Below, in pieces: positions 1-8,419 of a stretch of 30,484 nt of DNA. Position 1 is the first letter of the stretch; each line of letters starts with the position of its first letter. The stretch is taken from contig CATISE010000214.1 in NCBI GenBank assembly GCA_949538655.1, positions 1-30,484 of the forward strand. The letters run 5' to 3'. A model generated the notes under the pieces. That model searched no databases, was not told the DNA's origin, and saw only the letters and a program-made list of their open reading frames with translations. The position numbers and the translations under genes are program-made. Origin of the DNA: Marine Group II euryarchaeote MED-G33. GTDB taxonomy: Archaea > Thermoplasmatota > Poseidoniia > Poseidoniales > Thalassarchaeaceae.

Positions 1-23
1 GAGAGGCAGTGGCCATGCTTCCT

Positions 24-40
24 ACCGCCCTATGGGCGGT
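24..40. repeat. Perfect 7-bp inverted repeat, 3-base loop
   Basis: ACCGCCC, loop TAT, GGGCGGT. It lies 33 bases beyond the stop codon of the ArcS-like gene, read on the minus strand, so it could act as a 3' stem-loop of that transcript. No T-tract follows it on either strand, so it is not a classical intrinsic terminator. It could also lie inside the 3' end of a plus-strand gene entering from the left edge. Bases 1-72 contain nothing else that I can assign. Confidence 0.4.
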
Positions 41-72
41 ATTTAACACCCCCCAAGTTTGCATCGTGGACT

Positions 73-1833
73 CTAAAGGCGGTGTTGTGATTTTGCAAGC
101 CGTCCGGCTCCGCCATTCCACTCCCAGCCCGCTGCTCTACAGCGAGCCGAACCCAGCAATTCCCCATCACGAATGATGAGAATTTCCTCTCCAACTTTGA
201 GGTCATTAGGAGCAGTGAGAACCATTCCTGGGAAAATATCCCCTCTCCATTTGGAATCACCACCGATTTCCACCTCTCGCAAGGTCCCTGTTTCCCTCAA
301 TATTGGAAGCATGGATTTCGTGAATGAGAAACGACCAGAATCAGGATGCCACTGTGCCATTTGCTGTTTGTCTTTCAGCAGCATCCATCGAGGTGGCTTT
401 CCGCCAACTCGCAACCCATCCATCCAAGCGTCTGTACCAAACTGCCATCGACTCAAGGAACGGAATGAATGCATCAAGAATGCTTTCTCTCTCATGTGCT
501 TACTCGATACAGATTCGACCGCTTCTCGAAGAACGTCACAGGCTGCTTTGGAAGATGCGCCGACACCATCGGGACGTGTGTCAATTGTCTCAAAGTCAAA
601 TTCGATTCCTGAATGATTGATGACAGTCGTGTAACCAACCCGTTCAACCAAGGCCTTTGCAAGTCGACGAATGGTGGCCAGTTCATCATCATCCCAATCT
701 CCGGTAACAGGAATATCATAGTGGGCAGCAGGCCATTGCTCTTCCAATTCACGCGGAACCAATCCGAGAGGACTGGTTACCATCACTTGGTGGACCCTAC
801 GATCGCGAATGGCTGACCTGAAAAATCGATGGCTTTGGCTTGAAGAATATGGCTTCCGATCTGAACAAGGTAACAAAACAAGAGTTTCTCGCTGAATTTC
901 TGCGGGCATATATTCGTGCTCGATTCTGTGAATCCAATTTTGAATTAGAGGATCCTCACGACTCACTCGACTGTGACAACGGAACCGCTGACCCTTCTCG
1001 ACATGCATACTCAATGGAGCTGAATTTGATAGTAAAGCGTCGTGACGACGGAGGTGTTCAACCAATCGTGGACTGTTGAGGGCTTGCTTTTCCACGAGTT
1101 CTCGCAGCGTCCCAGCATCAATCGCTGCACGTGTTGCGGACAAGGAGGCCTTCCACTCTGAAATCTGAGTGGAAATATCAGCGGACTCGCCACTGGTCGA
1201 GTCCACCTGACGGGGGCCGTCTCGTGTCAACAAGACACCATGGGCTGCAGCTTGTTGAGAACGGCGCAAATCAAACAAATCCAAACCAAACCATGCGAGG
1301 ATCGCACAGTTGTCTGGACCTCCGAGACCTGGGGCCCAGAGGAGTGCTGCAGGAAACCGCTCACGAATGAGACGAATGGTCTGAACCAATCGACCGCGAT
1401 GTCCTGCCAATTGAAGGGCGTCTTGCAAAACCACAATTTCAGGTTCTAAATCAGCATCGAGGAGGGCGGGGTCATGGACCAAACGTTGCCAAGAAACGGG
1501 AAGTAGAGGGCCCGTGCTTTGACCCAGTCCGGAATTGGCCTCCTGCAAACTTGGTGGGAGGGTGTGCCCCTCACTGGCCGTAAATTCGGGTACATCCCCT
1601 TGTTCGAAGGGAAAGGACCAGTCCCCACGTGCTTTGATTGTCAGTGATGCAGGCAATGATTCAGAGTCATGTTTGACAAGAAACGGAGCCATCTCAATGC
1701 CCATTTCAGGATCTTGAGGCGTGAGACATAAACCGGGTGTAAACGATGCAGGTGATGCGCGATCACCGAGGCCAAAAATGCGTGCATGACGCCATCGCGC
1801 CACCACAGTTCGAGCCAAAGGCTTGTGCTCCAT
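73..1833 (-). CDS. arcS: Archaeosine synthase alpha-like protein (ArcS / TGT-related, PUA domain)
   Basis: Probable tRNA-modification enzyme of the archaeosine pathway. In that family ArcS acts on preQ0 already inserted at position 15 of the D-loop of archaeal tRNA. The protein is 586 residues from the ATG at 1833. A GTG seven codons upstream (1854) is the alternative; neither has a clear Shine-Dalgarno, and the ATG leaves 65 bases to the divergent gene. The N-terminal half resembles a degenerate TGT barrel (an LLWAPGLGGPDNCAILAWFG-like segment near residues 164-183). The diagnostic ArcS motif PCSDRKPY followed by SQSH lies at about 322-336, then a segment with VTSPLGLVPRELEEQWPAAHYD character. 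The C-terminal 75 residues (PGMVLTAPNDLKVGEEILI) look like a PUA RNA-binding domain. TgtA and the radical-SAM partner RaSEA are not in the window. ArcS is favoured over TgtA because of the PCSxxKPY motif; the exact activity was not tested. Confidence 0.83.
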   Translation of the reverse strand: MEHKPLARTVVARWRHARIFGLGDRASPASFTPGLCLTPQDPEMGIEMAPFLVKHDSESLPASLTIKARGDWSFPFEQGDVPEFTASEGHTLPPSLQEANSGLGQSTGPLLPVSWQRLVHDPALLDADLEPEIVVLQDALQLAGHRGRLVQTIRLIRERFPAALLWAPGLGGPDNCAILAWFGLDLFDLRRSQQAAAHGVLLTRDGPRQVDSTSGESADISTQISEWKASLSATRAAIDAGTLRELVEKQALNSPRLVEHLRRHDALLSNSAPLSMHVEKGQRFRCHSRVSREDPLIQNWIHRIEHEYMPAEIQRETLVLLPCSDRKPYSSSQSHRFFRSAIRDRRVHQVMVTSPLGLVPRELEEQWPAAHYDIPVTGDWDDDELATIRRLAKALVERVGYTTVINHSGIEFDFETIDTRPDGVGASSKAACDVLREAVESVSSKHMREKAFLMHSFRSLSRWQFGTDAWMDGLRVGGKPPRWMLLKDKQQMAQWHPDSGRFSFTKSMLPILRETGTLREVEIGGDSKWRGDIFPGMVLTAPNDLKVGEEILIIRDGELLGSARCRAAGWEWNGGAGRLAKSQHRL

Positions 1834-1879
1834 CAATGGGGGCTGCCGACACACTGGACTTGAATGATTCTAAAGGTGG

Positions 1880-1894
1880 CGGGCCGGAGGCCCG
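1880..1894 (+). promoter_or_regulatory. SD-embedding hairpin ahead of the 1899 membrane-protein gene
   Basis: CGGGCC, loop GGA, GGCCCG: a perfect 6-bp stem. The ribosome binding site GGAGG (1886-1890) is formed by the loop plus the first two bases of the 3' arm, and the ATG follows four bases after the stem. If folded in the mRNA, the stem would partly mask the SD. The regulatory role is inference; the geometry is directly visible. Confidence 0.4.
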
Positions 1895-1898
1895 TCAC

Positions 1899-3662
1899 AT
1901 GCGCACACGAGCGGTGGTTCTCGCACTGTTGCTCATCCTGCTTTCAGCATCAGCAATCCCCGCTGAACATCTCACCAGTACTGACTCGATTAACGACCCA
2001 ACGGTTGATTGGGAAGGCGAGGATACGCCGACACTCATCTACGAAGGGATACTAAGTGACCCACAGGACGTCGATAACATCACTTTGGGTGATGCGTTCG
2101 GTGTTGTTCATTCCATTCACTTGGTTCATGCTGACGAACCACTCAACATCGAAGTTAGGGAAGATGGATTACTCCATGGTCAAGCCGAAGCAAACATGAC
2201 TTCATTCCTCAGTAGTGGAAGAGGAAATCCAATGTGGATCGAAATCTCGAATGCCAATTTCACATCTCCGAATTCCTACCGAATTCTAGTGCATTCAAAT
2301 GCCGCGGACGAAGATGTTGAATTGGCCGAACAGACCGCTGCAGGATATGTCCATGAATTCGATTCTGTGGGGGACCGTTCCTATTTCTCAACGGGAGGAA
2401 ATGCAGAGATTGAGATTCAATGGTTCGGAGGCGAGATGACCGAATTTGTCGGGCACATGACACACACCCCAAGTGGGCATGTAACCGCATTGGAATTCGA
2501 CAACTTCCATGGAAGCATGACACTGCATACTCCTGCTGTTGATTCACGGCATGAGCAATTTGAATTCTCAATCTCAGCAAAGGCGGTTTCTGCGGCAGCA
2601 CCTTGGAAATTGAACAAAACAATTCTATCCGGTGGTGATGCATTGTGTCACCATGATTGTCCGAATATTGTCACCGACACCACCATTCAAAGTGATGCGA
2701 TTACCATTGAGAATGAGAGATTGGAAACTGATGGAAACTTGAGCGAGCAAGATTCTGTGGATGTATATTCGATTTTTATTCCCGGGGAAGCATGGGAAAC
2801 ACATCGACTCATTGCGACCATCGAAGGTGGTGAAGAAGACTTGCAAATTCAATCATGGAACAATACGGGTGAATTCATCGCCCCGCTAGATGTTGCCGAA
2901 GGTGTTGGAACTGTTGGATTAAACATGACACCTGGTTACCATGTCGTTAAAGTCACACGCCCAGATATGGCGGTTGGAACCAATCCATACCATCTTGAAT
3001 TACAGACAATCAATGTCAGTAATGAGGATGACAAACCGATCGAACCGGGACCAATTGTAGATCGTTGGAAGGAATTCATCCCATTCTATATTGGAATTGG
3101 ATTGTTAATGCTGGCGCCGATGGGTTATGTGATTTGGAGCCTACGCGGAACAAAACTATCCGATGAAGTGCAGGCACATGAACGAGGGCGCTTGAAGCGA
3201 CTGCGCGAGCGCATCACGAAACTGATTGCTACAAAAGCGAGTGAGCATGAGATTGACAGTGCATTGCAAATGCTAGAAGAAGTTCAGTGGAAGGCAACTG
3301 TTGCGGAAATGGGACAAGCGACTTTGACACACCATACCGATTCAGTCACTCTGAAAGCTTGGCGAATTGGCGATGGCAGTTTGTTGGTCGGCATCCATAT
3401 TGAAATCGCACCTTGGGAATTGGCTGCCCTTCGATTTGAGGCAGCAGGCGGCCCATCTTGGAAAATAACAGAAGTATCACCTAAATCACTTTTCGATGGT
3501 GATGAAATCTTCCTAGATACACTTGAGGTCGGTACGACACGATTCCTTAGACTACAACTTGAAGGCACTGCGAGTGGACTCGATTTGCACCTATCTGGAC
3601 TCGTTGAAGGAAAACCTCTCGCTGCCATTCCAGCACGAGCACTTCTCATGGATGAGGAGTAA
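1899..3662 (+). CDS. Single-pass membrane protein with secreted PPC-like domain and cytosolic tail
   Basis: Unrecognised family; 587 residues. The start at 1899 is chosen because GGAGG sits eight bases upstream and a signal peptide (MRTRAVVLALLLILLSASA) begins there. The open frame runs further up to 1746, but that part is not signal-like and overlaps the divergent gene. Residues about 24-392 are extracellular, with Asp/Asn-rich beta segments. The stretch around DSVDVYSIFIPGEAW to GYHVVKVTRP resembles a bacterial/archaeal pre-peptidase C-terminal (PPC) beta-sandwich. One TM helix lies at about 393-415. It is followed by a 172-residue cytosolic tail: a basic, helical, possibly coiled-coil section (RGRLKRLRERITKLIATKAS) and then a compact beta-rich domain. 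The layout suits a surface sensor or anchor, but no catalytic motif is seen. The stop codon directly abuts the stop of dnaJ on the other strand. Confidence 0.8.
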   Translation: MRTRAVVLALLLILLSASAIPAEHLTSTDSINDPTVDWEGEDTPTLIYEGILSDPQDVDNITLGDAFGVVHSIHLVHADEPLNIEVREDGLLHGQAEANMTSFLSSGRGNPMWIEISNANFTSPNSYRILVHSNAADEDVELAEQTAAGYVHEFDSVGDRSYFSTGGNAEIEIQWFGGEMTEFVGHMTHTPSGHVTALEFDNFHGSMTLHTPAVDSRHEQFEFSISAKAVSAAAPWKLNKTILSGGDALCHHDCPNIVTDTTIQSDAITIENERLETDGNLSEQDSVDVYSIFIPGEAWETHRLIATIEGGEEDLQIQSWNNTGEFIAPLDVAEGVGTVGLNMTPGYHVVKVTRPDMAVGTNPYHLELQTINVSNEDDKPIEPGPIVDRWKEFIPFYIGIGLLMLAPMGYVIWSLRGTKLSDEVQAHERGRLKRLRERITKLIATKASEHEIDSALQMLEEVQWKATVAEMGQATLTHHTDSVTLKAWRIGDGSLLVGIHIEIAPWELAALRFEAAGGPSWKITEVSPKSLFDGDEIFLDTLEVGTTRFLRLQLEGTASGLDLHLSGLVEGKPLAAIPARALLMDEE

Positions 3663-4799
3663 TCAATTCCGACGATCTTCAGCCTCTCTCCTGACTGCAT
3701 CTTCGACATCATTGGGTGGAAGACCGAAGGAAGGAAGCATGTCTTCCAACGTCGAACGCATTGATTTATCGATTTTTTCTGGAACGTGTAACTTCAGTAG
3801 TACGGTAACGTCTCCTTGGCCACGACCGCGACGTCTAGGCATGCCCCGGCCACGGATTACCAGAGTTTCACTGGGTTTCGCTCCTGCGGGAACATCGATA
3901 ATCAACGGTTTTCCATCGATATGGGGCAACTCAACTTGTGTACCCAACATCATCTCTGGATAACCGAGTGGCAGAGCCATTATCAAATCGGGACCATCTC
4001 TTTCAAACCAAGCATGTGGTTCGACTTCAAGTTGGATGTAAAGGTCCCCTGGTTGCCCGTTTAGGATATATTCACCTTTGCCACGTTGGCGCAGTCTAAG
4101 GCCATCCTCAGCGCCTTGCGGGATGCTCATCCTCAACTTTTGTTCGCGCTTTTCTGAACCTGAACCGCGGCAATCAGAACAAGGGTTTCGGATCGTTTTA
4201 CCCTGCCCATTGCAATCTGGACAATCTGAAACCATTTGTTGAACAAATGGGCCGACTCTGGCTTGTCTGACAACTCGACCTTCGCCGCCACAAGTCGAAC
4301 AGGTTTGGATATCATTTGCTGATTTTGCACCCGTGCCATTACAACTATCACAGGCGGCGGATAAGGTCGCTGAAATTTCAATTTCAGCCTCATTGTAAAT
4401 TTCCTCCAAAGTAATTGTGTGGCGCAACAACACATCGCTGCCTCTGCGTCCTCGGGTGGCTCTCCCGCCACCCCCAAACATTCCAGAAAATATCGATTCA
4501 AAACCACCGCTGAATAAGTCATCGAGGTTGATGTTCACACCCTGGAATCCACTTGGTCCAAATGGTGAACCCCCTGGAGAATCATGTCCAAACATATCGT
4601 ATTGACGACGTTGATCCGGATTTGACAAAACAGCATAGGCCTCTTGAACTTCCTTGAACATATGTTCGGAATCAGAATCATCTGGATTCTTGTCCGGGTG
4701 ATACTTTCTTGCGAGACTCCTGAACGCCTTCTTCAGTTCTCCATCACTGGCATCTTTACCCACACCGAGAACCTCGTAGTAGTCACGCTTCTCTGCCAT
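3663..4799 (-). CDS. dnaJ: Chaperone protein DnaJ (Hsp40, type I)
   Basis: Co-chaperone that delivers unfolded proteins to DnaK and stimulates its ATPase. All type I modules are present in 378 residues, the usual length. The J domain is at 1-70 with HPD at 34-36. A Gly/Phe-rich linker spans about 74-120. Four CxxCxGxG zinc repeats lie at 150-157, 167-174, 193-200 and 207-214, followed by the C-terminal substrate-binding region with GRGMPRRRGRGQGD. DnaK and GrpE are not in the window, whereas in many genomes they are adjacent. It is the last gene of a minus-strand run after the zinc-ribbon protein (60-base gap), and its stop is contiguous with that of the convergent 1899 gene. DnaJ/DnaK occur in mesophilic euryarchaea and are generally regarded as acquired from bacteria. 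Confidence 0.97.
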   Translation of the reverse strand: MAEKRDYYEVLGVGKDASDGELKKAFRSLARKYHPDKNPDDSDSEHMFKEVQEAYAVLSNPDQRRQYDMFGHDSPGGSPFGPSGFQGVNINLDDLFSGGFESIFSGMFGGGGRATRGRRGSDVLLRHTITLEEIYNEAEIEISATLSAACDSCNGTGAKSANDIQTCSTCGGEGRVVRQARVGPFVQQMVSDCPDCNGQGKTIRNPCSDCRGSGSEKREQKLRMSIPQGAEDGLRLRQRGKGEYILNGQPGDLYIQLEVEPHAWFERDGPDLIMALPLGYPEMMLGTQVELPHIDGKPLIIDVPAGAKPSETLVIRGRGMPRRRGRGQGDVTVLLKLHVPEKIDKSMRSTLEDMLPSFGLPPNDVEDAVRREAEDRRN

Positions 4800-4859
4800 C
4801 TACGCGCACCCCGATATTCTCGCGTCCTGACGCCTGTTCTTCAACCCGACGTTTCAACA

Positions 4860-5648
4860 CTAGAGCTTAATTCCACAATTTTCACAGTAAGATTCTGATT
4901 CAGGGTTGCCATGTCCACAACTGCTGCACGTATTGCCTACATTCGCTGCGACTTGTCCTACAGAGGCTGTTGTTGCGACACCTCGCATCTCTTGTGAATA
5001 CCAATCATCTGCAGCTGATTCAGGTTCCTGCGAAGTAGGCACTTGGGTTGGTTGAGAAGATGTTTCTTTGATTTTGTCAAGCACACCACCAATGAGACTT
5101 TTCTCAACCTCTTGGCGTGCGTGAGTTACACCTTGTACAGATTCAACCGGACCGCTTTCACCTGTTACACGGGCCGTCGATCTCCGGACGTGCTCCGATT
5201 CTGAAAAAAGGGCAACATTGTCATGATCTGTTTCTTCATTGTCAATTTCAGCCGTCAGACGTTCACCGGTTAAATCTGCAATCGAACCATCGAGACGTTT
5301 CAACGCCTTCTGTGACATCAGTCCCTGTTCGATCCCACGCGCATCGGCTTCCAATTCAGTCATGGCCAAATCGGCTTTCGACCAAACACCTCGATCTTCG
5401 GCAGCGTAATCCTTCTGAAGGTGTTTGATATGCTTGCGTCGATGCCATTCATGGTCACGAACAGTGCGAGAGTTTCGAAAGAGGAACACACCGATGAGAA
5501 TTGAGACTGAAAAATAGATCGCCATTCCAATCCAATCGGTGATTAATCGCTCTGAAATCGCAGGTATCAGTTGATACAAGGATGTGAAAATGAAGATTGG
5601 AACCGCAAAAAGGAGCCAGGCGTTGAGTTGGTTTTTTTCTCCCGCCAT
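4860..5648 (-). CDS. Two-TM membrane protein with C-terminal zinc ribbon
   Basis: Unrecognised family; 262 residues. Two hydrophobic helices lie at about 8-30 and 36-58 (LLFAVPIFIFTSLYQLIPAI and IGMAIYFSVSILIGVFLF). A basic stretch follows (HEWHRRKHIKHLQK), which suggests the remainder is cytosolic. Residues about 80-235 are charged and low in hydrophobics, probably partly disordered. The protein ends with a rubredoxin-like zinc ribbon: Cys241, Cys244, Cys255 and Cys258 (CxxC-10-CxxC) three residues from the C-terminus. It sits between the glycosyltransferase (49 bases upstream) and dnaJ (60 bases downstream), all on one strand, so co-transcription is likely. Function cannot be assigned; membrane-tethered zinc ribbons of this kind are common in archaea. 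Confidence 0.82.
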   Translation of the reverse strand: MAGEKNQLNAWLLFAVPIFIFTSLYQLIPAISERLITDWIGMAIYFSVSILIGVFLFRNSRTVRDHEWHRRKHIKHLQKDYAAEDRGVWSKADLAMTELEADARGIEQGLMSQKALKRLDGSIADLTGERLTAEIDNEETDHDNVALFSESEHVRRSTARVTGESGPVESVQGVTHARQEVEKSLIGGVLDKIKETSSQPTQVPTSQEPESAADDWYSQEMRGVATTASVGQVAANVGNTCSSCGHGNPESESYCENCGIKL

Positions 5649-5697
5649 GTGCCAACCATTTGCGGCTCGGATTTCAAGGAATCTATTGGACGGCCCG

Positions 5698-6744
5698 CTA
5701 CTCTACTCGGTCCTGTGACGATTTGCCTGAACGGAATATGCCACCTAGCAACCCAATACTGAAGGAAGTATGTAGCAGAAGCAACAGGTATGGAACCCCA
5801 ATAATCATCGAGGAATCTTTGGCCAAACGCGCTTCGTTTGAACCGACTGCCAATAATGTCGTAATGTAGGCGATGATTGGCCACAAAAAGTTGGGCACCA
5901 AGAATGTAGATTGGCCATCGATGGCGAGGCCTGCTACAGCCATTAGACCAATCCAAGGTAAAAATTCACCAATACGCATTCTCGATTTAGCGCCCATCAC
6001 ATGTTTCATCCTCCAGAAACCATAACGATAACCCATCCTCCACCATTGCTTCACAGTTGTTCGTTTTGCCATTCGAATATGGGTTTGGTGTGTCCTCCAC
6101 AATGGCCAGCCATTTTCGATTAAGCGGAGATTTATTTCACTATCTTGTGTGGTGATAAATTCCTCATTCCAACCACCTACATCTTCTACCGCTTCGCGAC
6201 GATACAATGTAAATGGTGGAATTTTCGTGGGACCTTCTTTGGAGAATCTCGCAAATTGCCCAGAGCCACCGAGAGGGCAGGCAAGTGTGGATTCAATCCA
6301 AGATGCAACGTTTGTTTTGGGCAAATCTGATTCAATGACCTTGGCTCCTAGACCACCCAAGCGACTTCCCAATTGAGATTCAATCGCATGAAAACGCTTG
6401 ACTCGAACATCTAGATGATCACGTGGAACCCAAGCATGGCCAATCATTTCGAGCACAAACTCTACACCGTTGTCAAGGTAATCGAGTGCCTGATTACGTG
6501 CATGTGATACGTATTTCAATGGATTGTTTAGCAATGAAATTTGCGGGCCACCATTGTTTGAACTCTCGATGGCTAGACGTTCAACAATATCCACTGTTCC
6601 ATCTGTAGAACCCCCATCTAGTACCACAATTTGATGCAGATGCGAGGGATAGGTTTGTTCCATGAAACTGCGGATACATCGTTCAATATGCATTCCTTCC
6701 TGCCAGGTTGGAATGACGGTGGCGACCACAGATGTGGGTTCCAT
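5698..6744 (-). CDS. Family 2 glycosyltransferase, membrane-anchored (ExoA-like)
   Basis: Probable GT-A-fold sugar transferase acting at the inner face of the membrane; donor and acceptor are unknown. It has 348 residues. The nucleotide-sugar binding start is VVATVIPTWQEG (residues 6-17), with the DGGSTDGT motif at 43-50. The general-base region reads TTQDSEINLRLIENG, and the membrane-side motif VKQWWRMGYRYGFWRMKH precedes about three C-terminal TM helices (about residues 250-340). The position where ExoA-like enzymes have a metal-binding Asp before GHA reads E99-M100-I101-G102-H103, so the usual Asp appears to be replaced. The gene is divergent from the UPF0201 gene (84 bases between the start codons) and first in the run with the zinc-ribbon protein and dnaJ. 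A role in lipid or protein glycosylation is inference. Confidence 0.88.
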   Translation of the reverse strand: MEPTSVVATVIPTWQEGMHIERCIRSFMEQTYPSHLHQIVVLDGGSTDGTVDIVERLAIESSNNGGPQISLLNNPLKYVSHARNQALDYLDNGVEFVLEMIGHAWVPRDHLDVRVKRFHAIESQLGSRLGGLGAKVIESDLPKTNVASWIESTLACPLGGSGQFARFSKEGPTKIPPFTLYRREAVEDVGGWNEEFITTQDSEINLRLIENGWPLWRTHQTHIRMAKRTTVKQWWRMGYRYGFWRMKHVMGAKSRMRIGEFLPWIGLMAVAGLAIDGQSTFLVPNFLWPIIAYITTLLAVGSNEARLAKDSSMIIGVPYLLLLLHTSFSIGLLGGIFRSGKSSQDRVE

Positions 6745-6828
6745 GGTGGGCCACAGTATCTAGTGGGTGTCAAGGTTCCGTGCCCGAAAGCGAGAAAAAG
6801 TCCCTTTGAGCAACAGGGAATGTTCACC

Positions 6829-7353
6829 ATGACTCGGGCACCCTTGGTTACAGTTTCCACTCGTGTGATGTCACATGAGATCGGACAAAGATGTGTAGAC
6901 GCTGTCCAGAAGATTTTTCCTGACTTTTTGGTAGATTCCATTCCTGCTGGGGATGAATTCCCTGTGAAACGAGATGAAGTCGAACTTGTAAGTGAAGGAG
7001 TTTCGCCAGAACTCTTGCTTGAATTACTTGGAAAGCAACGAATTCTTGATACCGCATTGGATGCAATGTCGTTAAACATTCATGGGGATTCTACTACATT
7101 CCTCCTCTCAAGACAAGCCGCATTATCCGGTAAGGTTGCGTTTGTACTCGAAACTGAACAGACGGTCGGAGGTGTGATCCAAGTTACACTACAAAGTGAG
7201 GATTTGATCGATTGGATGCAAGAAGCAACGTGGCACCCTGGTCGTACAGATATACCGCGTTCAGTTGGAGATGATTTGAGCATGTATTCTGACGGGGCAG
7301 TCTCCGAGTGGTTTGACCATAAGGGTCGTGCAACATTCCAAACTGAGGATTAG
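6829..7353 (+). CDS. UPF0201 family protein (predicted RNA-binding, exosome-associated)
   Basis: Archaeal family of COG1931 type, annotated as a predicted RNA-binding protein with a ribosomal-protein-L5-like fold and linked by context to the exosome; the biochemical role is not established. It has 174 residues from the ATG at 6829. GGGA lies nine bases upstream, while an ATG at 6820 is too close to it, and the open frame up to 6631 runs into the divergent gene. The family signature is clear in the middle: LLGKQRILDTALDAM, then GDSTTFLLSRQAALSGKVAF, then GVIQVTL. The N-terminal TVSTRVMSHEIGQRCVDAV and IFPDF match the family's first strand and helix. The stop TAG shares two bases with the stop of the convergent Pcp-Nudix gene. 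Confidence 0.85.
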   Translation: MTRAPLVTVSTRVMSHEIGQRCVDAVQKIFPDFLVDSIPAGDEFPVKRDEVELVSEGVSPELLLELLGKQRILDTALDAMSLNIHGDSTTFLLSRQAALSGKVAFVLETEQTVGGVIQVTLQSEDLIDWMQEATWHPGRTDIPRSVGDDLSMYSDGAVSEWFDHKGRATFQTED

Positions 7354-8384
7354 AGTTCCTCGAAGCCTTTCTGGGCCAAACGCTGGACAAATTCGATGTC
7401 GGCAGGTAGCCAATTCAATGAATTGGATTCAGATTCAGTGACCCATCTACACTCATCATGAACAGTCGGTGTCAATTTCTGACCCCCAATTTGACAGGTA
7501 AAGAAAGAGATTTCAACGATCATTGATCCATAATCGTGTACTACCGTTTCGATCATGTTTCCAACTTCAACAACAATACCCAATTCTTCATTCAATTCTC
7601 GTTTCAATGCATCGATTGGAGTTTCATCGGCCTCGACCTTCCCGCCAGGGAATTCCCAATGCCCTGACATGACCTGATCAGATGCTCTTTTACAAGCCAA
7701 AATTTGTTGACTCGAATTGATGAGAACACCACCTACTACCTGTACGATTGGTTTCTGCACAATCCTCGCGCAAAGTTCACTAAAAATTTCCAACTGCTGA
7801 TCTTCTGGAATCGATTCAAACGGCGGAATGTGGACAAATAGTGCTGGCAGGGCACGACCACGTGATTGCAAACCACTTTTTTCAATGAAATTCAGTGTCC
7901 GATAGTAGGTTTCATTGCACACAAATCGACCGCAGTCTTCACTAATCTCGACGAATTCATTATCTGAAAATGCATGTGAAATAGATGGCCTATGTGCAGT
8001 TGTGTGCAACAATGGGAGGCTATTTTCATCGATGAAGCCCTCTTTTGTTTCTCGCCCACTATTGTCTGCGATTCTAAAATTCAGTTCATTGATCGCACAC
8101 ATTTCCAATCTAATTTTTTGGGCATTCTCATTCAGACCTACATGTATGACAGCATCCACATCCGACAGATGGTTGAGGGACGCCACGCTGCCCGCTTCAT
8201 CAACGGTCAAAATACGACCAGAATATGATAATTCAACGGATTCTGATTCTAGACCATAAGGGAGAATTTCTTTGATTTCATTCGTTTGACTAGTCCCGAG
8301 AATTCTTTCGACCAAAACCTTCGATGGATTTTCGACATGTTCACCAAAGGGTTCGAACCCGGTCAACCAAATTCGCGCCTTCAT
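7350..8384 (-). CDS. Pyroglutamyl-peptidase I / Nudix (MutT-like) hydrolase fusion
   Basis: A 344-residue two-domain protein. Residues 1-210 are a peptidase C15 (Pcp) domain that would remove N-terminal pyroglutamate: LTGFEPFGEHVENPS at the start, probable catalytic Glu94 (RLEMCAIN), Cys156 (FVCNETYY) and His185 (FVHIPP). Residues about 213-344 are a Nudix hydrolase of the MutT type (GHWEFPGGKVE). Its Nudix box is perfect from Gly248 to Ile270, with the Glu/Arg pattern G-x5-E-x7-REL-x-EE-x-GI, so pyrophosphate-bond cleavage of a nucleoside diphosphate derivative is expected. The ATG at 8384 is chosen because the Pcp fold begins there; a TTG at 8417 is the alternative and would overlap the divergent gene's start region. 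Both active sites look intact. How the two activities relate is unknown. Confidence 0.9.
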   Translation of the reverse strand: MKARIWLTGFEPFGEHVENPSKVLVERILGTSQTNEIKEILPYGLESESVELSYSGRILTVDEAGSVASLNHLSDVDAVIHVGLNENAQKIRLEMCAINELNFRIADNSGRETKEGFIDENSLPLLHTTAHRPSISHAFSDNEFVEISEDCGRFVCNETYYRTLNFIEKSGLQSRGRALPALFVHIPPFESIPEDQQLEIFSELCARIVQKPIVQVVGGVLINSSQQILACKRASDQVMSGHWEFPGGKVEADETPIDALKRELNEELGIVVEVGNMIETVVHDYGSMIVEISFFTCQIGGQKLTPTVHDECRWVTESESNSLNWLPADIEFVQRLAQKGFEEL

Positions 8385-8419
8385 TGTGGATAAACACCCA
8401 TCCAACGGACATAGCAATT

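Noticed and set aside
1..90. Possible 3' end of a plus-strand gene entering from the left edge (frames ending at 46 or 90).
   Set aside because: Only 14 or 29 residues are visible, no family feature is recognisable, and two competing frames exist.
1746..1898. Upstream extension of the 1899 gene by 51 residues.
   Set aside because: The extension lacks signal character and overlaps the divergent ArcS-like start, while a good SD and signal peptide sit at 1899.
4802..4825. ACGCG ... CGCGT arms between dnaJ and the zinc-ribbon gene.
   Set aside because: Five-base arms with a long loop are too weak to call.
6631..6828. Upstream extension of the UPF0201 gene.
   Set aside because: It would overlap the conserved N-terminus of the glycosyltransferase, and the family begins near residue 1 of the 6829 start.
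8349..8360. GGGTTCGAACCC, which looks like a tRNA T-arm.
   Set aside because: It lies inside the conserved GFEPFG coding segment of the Pcp domain, and no acceptor, D or anticodon arm surrounds it.
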